In this document: piece by piece, positions 6,548 through 8,022 of the stretch
Numbering within the stretch: the stretch's first letter is position 1
Layout: each line of letters opens with the position of its first letter
Assembly: GCA_003486675.1 (NCBI GenBank)
Contig: DNGG01000163.1
Span: 12,396 to 20,417 of the forward strand
DNA length: 8,022 nucleotides
Reading direction: 5' to 3'
Origin: Cyanobacteria bacterium UBA11372
GTDB taxonomy: Bacteria; Cyanobacteriota; Cyanobacteriia; Cyanobacteriales; Aerosakkonemataceae
The notes under the pieces: generated by a model
Seen by the model: only the letters and a program-made list of their open reading frames with translations
Databases searched by the model: none
What the model was told of the DNA's origin: nothing
Translations under genes and position numbers: made by a program

Positions 6548-6703
6548 GCGATCGCACCCCCTAACCGTCAGCTTATTGGCAGTGGATGCGATCGCCAAGA
6601 TAAAATCGATCGCAAGACCAATCTGGATGCGCCTTCTATGCAAACTTCGATCTTAGCGGCGATCGCCACCGCCAAAGCCGAAAATCGTTTTGTTAGCGAT
6701 CGC
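6548..6703. repeat. Cluster of four HIP1 octamers
   Basis: GCGATCGC occurs at 6548, 6588, 6659 and 6696, four copies in 156 bases, plus near-copies around 6608. Others are spread through the window at 1927, 2571, 3311, 4649, 5111, 6129, 7052 and 7528. HIP1 is the over-represented palindrome of many cyanobacterial genomes. The local density is several times that of the rest of the window and falls across the divergent spacer and the start of the phycobiliprotein-like gene. Confidence 0.8.
6576..6606 (+). promoter_or_regulatory. Candidate promoter of the phycobiliprotein-like / PIN operon
   Basis: TTGGCA (6576-6581) matches five of six bases of a -35 box, and TAAAAT (6601-6606) five of six of a -10 box, with a 19-base spacer that is slightly long. 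Transcription would begin near 6613, leaving about 25 bases before the ATG at 6638. That agrees with this start and would leave the GTG at 6536 outside the transcript. Confidence 0.4.
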
Positions 6704-7270
6704 GAACTACAAGCAGAAGAAGAAAGGTTGAAGCAGGATCTTGCTCGTATCGAAGCTGCTAGCTTACTGTTCAACCAAGCTCAAAGCTTGATTGATGAAG
6801 CAATCGAAGCTTTGAATCAGAAGTTCTCTGATGAGGCTGCTACCTTTGAAAGCAAAGAAAATTTGAGACTGGTTATCGAGCATTACTTACACTTGATTCA
6901 ATACAGTTTGGTTACTAATAGCACCGCAGCAATTGATGAGTATCTGAGTAATAGTAAGTATGAAATTACTGACGGTTTAAGTCTATCTGTTGACTGGATC
7001 GTTGAAGCGCTTGATTGTATTAAGGCGGATCGCAGGTTGACTGAAAATTTAGCGATCGCTAATAACTACATCGACTACACAATCGATGCACTGCTGAAGC
7101 TGAAAGAAACTCAGAATGAAGAAATTTCTGATACTTCAACAGTCAAACCATTTTGGGAAAAGATAGTAGAAATTGGCGCACAAGTTCCAGAGTCAGAATG
7201 GGCAAAGCTGCCTCGCGATCTAGCGAGCAATTTTGAGCATTATATGTATGGAGCGCCGAAAGAAGAATGA
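6638..7270 (+). CDS. Phycocyanin-alpha-like globin domain fused to an antitoxin-like tail
   Basis: A 210-residue protein in two parts. Residues 1-155 are a phycobiliprotein globin fold. Against phycocyanin alpha from memory, RFVSDRELQ (17-25) matches RFLSSTEIQ, QSLIDEAIEALNQKF (49-63) matches the helix ending YNKF, and IDEYL, VEALDCIKA and NNYIDYTIDAL match MDEYL, IEALKYIKA and NSYLDYAINAL. The bilin-binding CARD segment has become LRLV (76-79), so Cys84 and Asp87 are gone and normal pigment attachment is not expected. The loop before it is about 8 residues shorter. Residues 169-210 (VKPFWEKIVEIGAQVPESEW, then LPRDL and HYMYGAPK) resemble small cyanobacterial proteins that I recall upstream of PIN genes. 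The ATG at 6638 is chosen because it aligns with the CpcA N-terminus; the GTG at 6536 has a better ribosome site but adds 34 residues unlike any phycobiliprotein. Its stop overlaps the PIN start as ATGA. Inferred role: antitoxin or regulator of the nuclease. Confidence 0.85.
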   Translation: MQTSILAAIATAKAENRFVSDRELQAEEERLKQDLARIEAASLLFNQAQSLIDEAIEALNQKFSDEAATFESKENLRLVIEHYLHLIQYSLVTNSTAAIDEYLSNSKYEITDGLSLSVDWIVEALDCIKADRRLTENLAIANNYIDYTIDALLKLKETQNEEISDTSTVKPFWEKIVEIGAQVPESEWAKLPRDLASNFEHYMYGAPKEE

Positions 7271-7683
7271 GGCGCGTTTTTATCGATACATCTTATTTAA
7301 TTGCGCTGGCAGACAAAAATAGTAATTTACATCAACGAGCAAAAGCTGTTCCTCAGAAATTGGGCAGATTTACGGCTGTTACCAGCGAGATGGTTTTGAC
7401 CGAGTTGCTCAACTATTTTTGCGAACGGGGAACCTACTTTCGCCAAATAGCTCTCTATTCGATCAATTCACTTTCTAGCGATCCCAATGTAGAAATCGTT
7501 CCGCAGACTTCTGAGTTGTTTGCTAGTGCGATCGCGCTTTATGGACAACGAATGGATAAAGGTTATAGCCTTACGGACTGTGCCTCAATGTTGATTATGT
7601 GGGAAAGAGGGATTGTTGACGTTCTAACTCACGATAAACACTTCACGCAGGAAGGTTTCAAAGCCTTGTTGAGAGATGATTAA
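7267..7683 (+). CDS. PIN-domain ribonuclease, probable VapC-like toxin
   Basis: A 138-residue single-domain PIN protein. PIN nucleases cut RNA with metal ions held by a cluster of acids, and small ones are usually VapC-type toxins. The expected acids are all present: Asp7 (VFIDTSYLIAL), Glu46 (MVLTELLN), Asp104 (YSLTDCASM) and Asp123 (LTHDKHF). The length and the HDKHF ending fit the family, so the enzyme looks active. The ATG at 7267 overlaps the stop of the upstream gene in ATGA, with GGAG and a purine-rich run just before it, so its translation is probably coupled to that gene, as in toxin-antitoxin pairs. No separate antitoxin gene lies beside it, so the fused tail upstream is the natural candidate partner. 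The target RNA (often tRNA for VapC) cannot be deduced. A role in RNA processing rather than toxicity is possible. Confidence 0.88.
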   Translation: MRRVFIDTSYLIALADKNSNLHQRAKAVPQKLGRFTAVTSEMVLTELLNYFCERGTYFRQIALYSINSLSSDPNVEIVPQTSELFASAIALYGQRMDKGYSLTDCASMLIMWERGIVDVLTHDKHFTQEGFKALLRDD

Positions 7684-7718
7684 TACACTCGTTACCAAGT
7701 AATATCAAGTCGGTTTGT

Positions 7719-7823
7719 ATCGGTTGCGTAATGGCAGGGCGAAGCATTCGGATAAGAAACCTTGGGTTGATTGCAAAAGTTATCGCCTGAATGCTTCGCC
7801 CCTACAAAATATATACAACCGAT
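7719..7823. repeat. Nested palindromic (MITE-like) repeat between convergent genes
   Basis: GGGCGAAGCATTC (7737-7749) and GAATGCTTCGCCC (7789-7801) are perfect 13-base inverted repeats, extended inward by ATAA/TTAT with a small bulge. Outside them, ATCGGTTG (7719-7726) and CAACCGAT (7816-7823) form a second inverted pair. The right arm ends CGCCCCTAC. Palindromes with GGGCGAAGCATTC arms are, from memory, very common dispersed repeats in filamentous cyanobacteria. The element encodes no protein of its own. Lying between a + and a - strand gene, the folded RNA could end transcription from both sides. Confidence 0.8.
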
Positions 7824-7839
7824 GCTATTTGTCCCAGAA

Positions 7840-8022
7840 CTATTTGAAACCCGCCCGATCTTTATCGTCGCTTAGATCTTCAGCAACTTTGTCTAGTCTG
7901 TCATTGGCATCTTTTGACAACTTGAGACAGTAAACGGTTGATGCTAGACCTCCAGTTGCAGTGATGGTTCCTTCTGGGGCTTTACCTGCAAAGACGAGCG
8001 CAACTCCGGCGAAACTGATTAA
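7840..8022 (-). CDS. C-terminus of a membrane protein, possibly TRADD-N-associated type (5' end outside window)
   Basis: The - strand frame is open from base 8022 to a TAG at 7840-7842, giving the last 60 residues of a protein whose start lies beyond the window. It begins LISFAGVALVFAGKAPEGTI, continues with TATGGLASTVYCLKLSKDAN, and ends in a charged tail of RLDKVAEDLSD type. That is one clear hydrophobic helix, a Gly-rich turn, a second weaker hydrophobic segment, and a helical acidic/basic end. This pattern recalls the TRADD-N-associated membrane domain found in bacterial conflict-system proteins, where two helices joined by a G-rich turn precede a coiled segment. The resemblance is from memory and the visible part is short, so the family is uncertain. 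That the frame is coding is supported by the sensible hydrophobic pattern and by its ending just past the palindromic repeat. Confidence 0.65.
   Translation of the reverse strand, partial: LISFAGVALVFAGKAPEGTITATGGLASTVYCLKLSKDANDRLDKVAEDLSDDKDRAGFK

Noticed and set aside
6465..6656. 63-residue + strand frame in the divergent spacer
   Set aside because: It crosses the antitoxin promoter and the HIP1 cluster, resembles no known protein, and overlaps the phycobiliprotein-like gene in another frame. Only its short 3' part is kept, as a possible upstream frame in the findings.
7719..7823. CRISPR repeat or tRNA-like fold
   Set aside because: There is a single copy with inverted arms and no regular direct repeats, spacers or cloverleaf.
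7715..7933. 72-residue + strand frame after the PIN gene
   Set aside because: It runs through the palindromic repeat and then antisense to the better-supported - strand membrane protein.

Overview
The window reads as chromosome of a cyanobacterium, most likely a filamentous or other large-genome one. It carries psb34 (a photosystem II assembly protein), a ThiO-ThiG fusion of the cyanobacterial type, a phycobiliprotein homologue, at least a dozen HIP1 octamers (GCGATCGC) and palindromic repeats of the kind scattered through such genomes. These assignments come from recognising protein motifs and from recalled family sequences; no database search was run.

Positions 1-2996 are housekeeping and photosynthesis, all on the + strand. 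They hold the end of a [2Fe-2S] ferredoxin-like gene, a small one-helix membrane protein of unknown role, thiO/thiG for the thiazole half of thiamine, and psb34 with its own promoter region. A strong hairpin followed by T residues closes psb34. Positions 3230-5896 hold a large Ski2-type DExH RNA helicase with a C-terminal DSHCT-like region.

From 5927 onward the content turns accessory. A MazF/PemK-type toxin with its antitoxin lies on the - strand (5927-6461). Divergent from it, on the + strand, is a two-gene unit (6638-7683) whose genes overlap by 4 bases. The first encodes a phycocyanin-alpha-like globin domain without the bilin cysteine, followed by a 42-residue tail that looks like a small antitoxin. 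The second encodes a PIN-domain nuclease with a complete acidic site. This looks like a toxin-antitoxin pair whose antitoxin has acquired a light-harvesting-type domain, and it is the most unusual thing in the window. A palindromic repeat then separates the PIN gene from the 3' end of a - strand membrane-protein gene that runs off the right edge.

Two repeats deserve attention: one at 7719-7823 between convergent genes, and one at 1007-1067 that sits inside the thiO coding sequence and is translated in frame. They share the AGGGGCG/CGCCCCT type of end.
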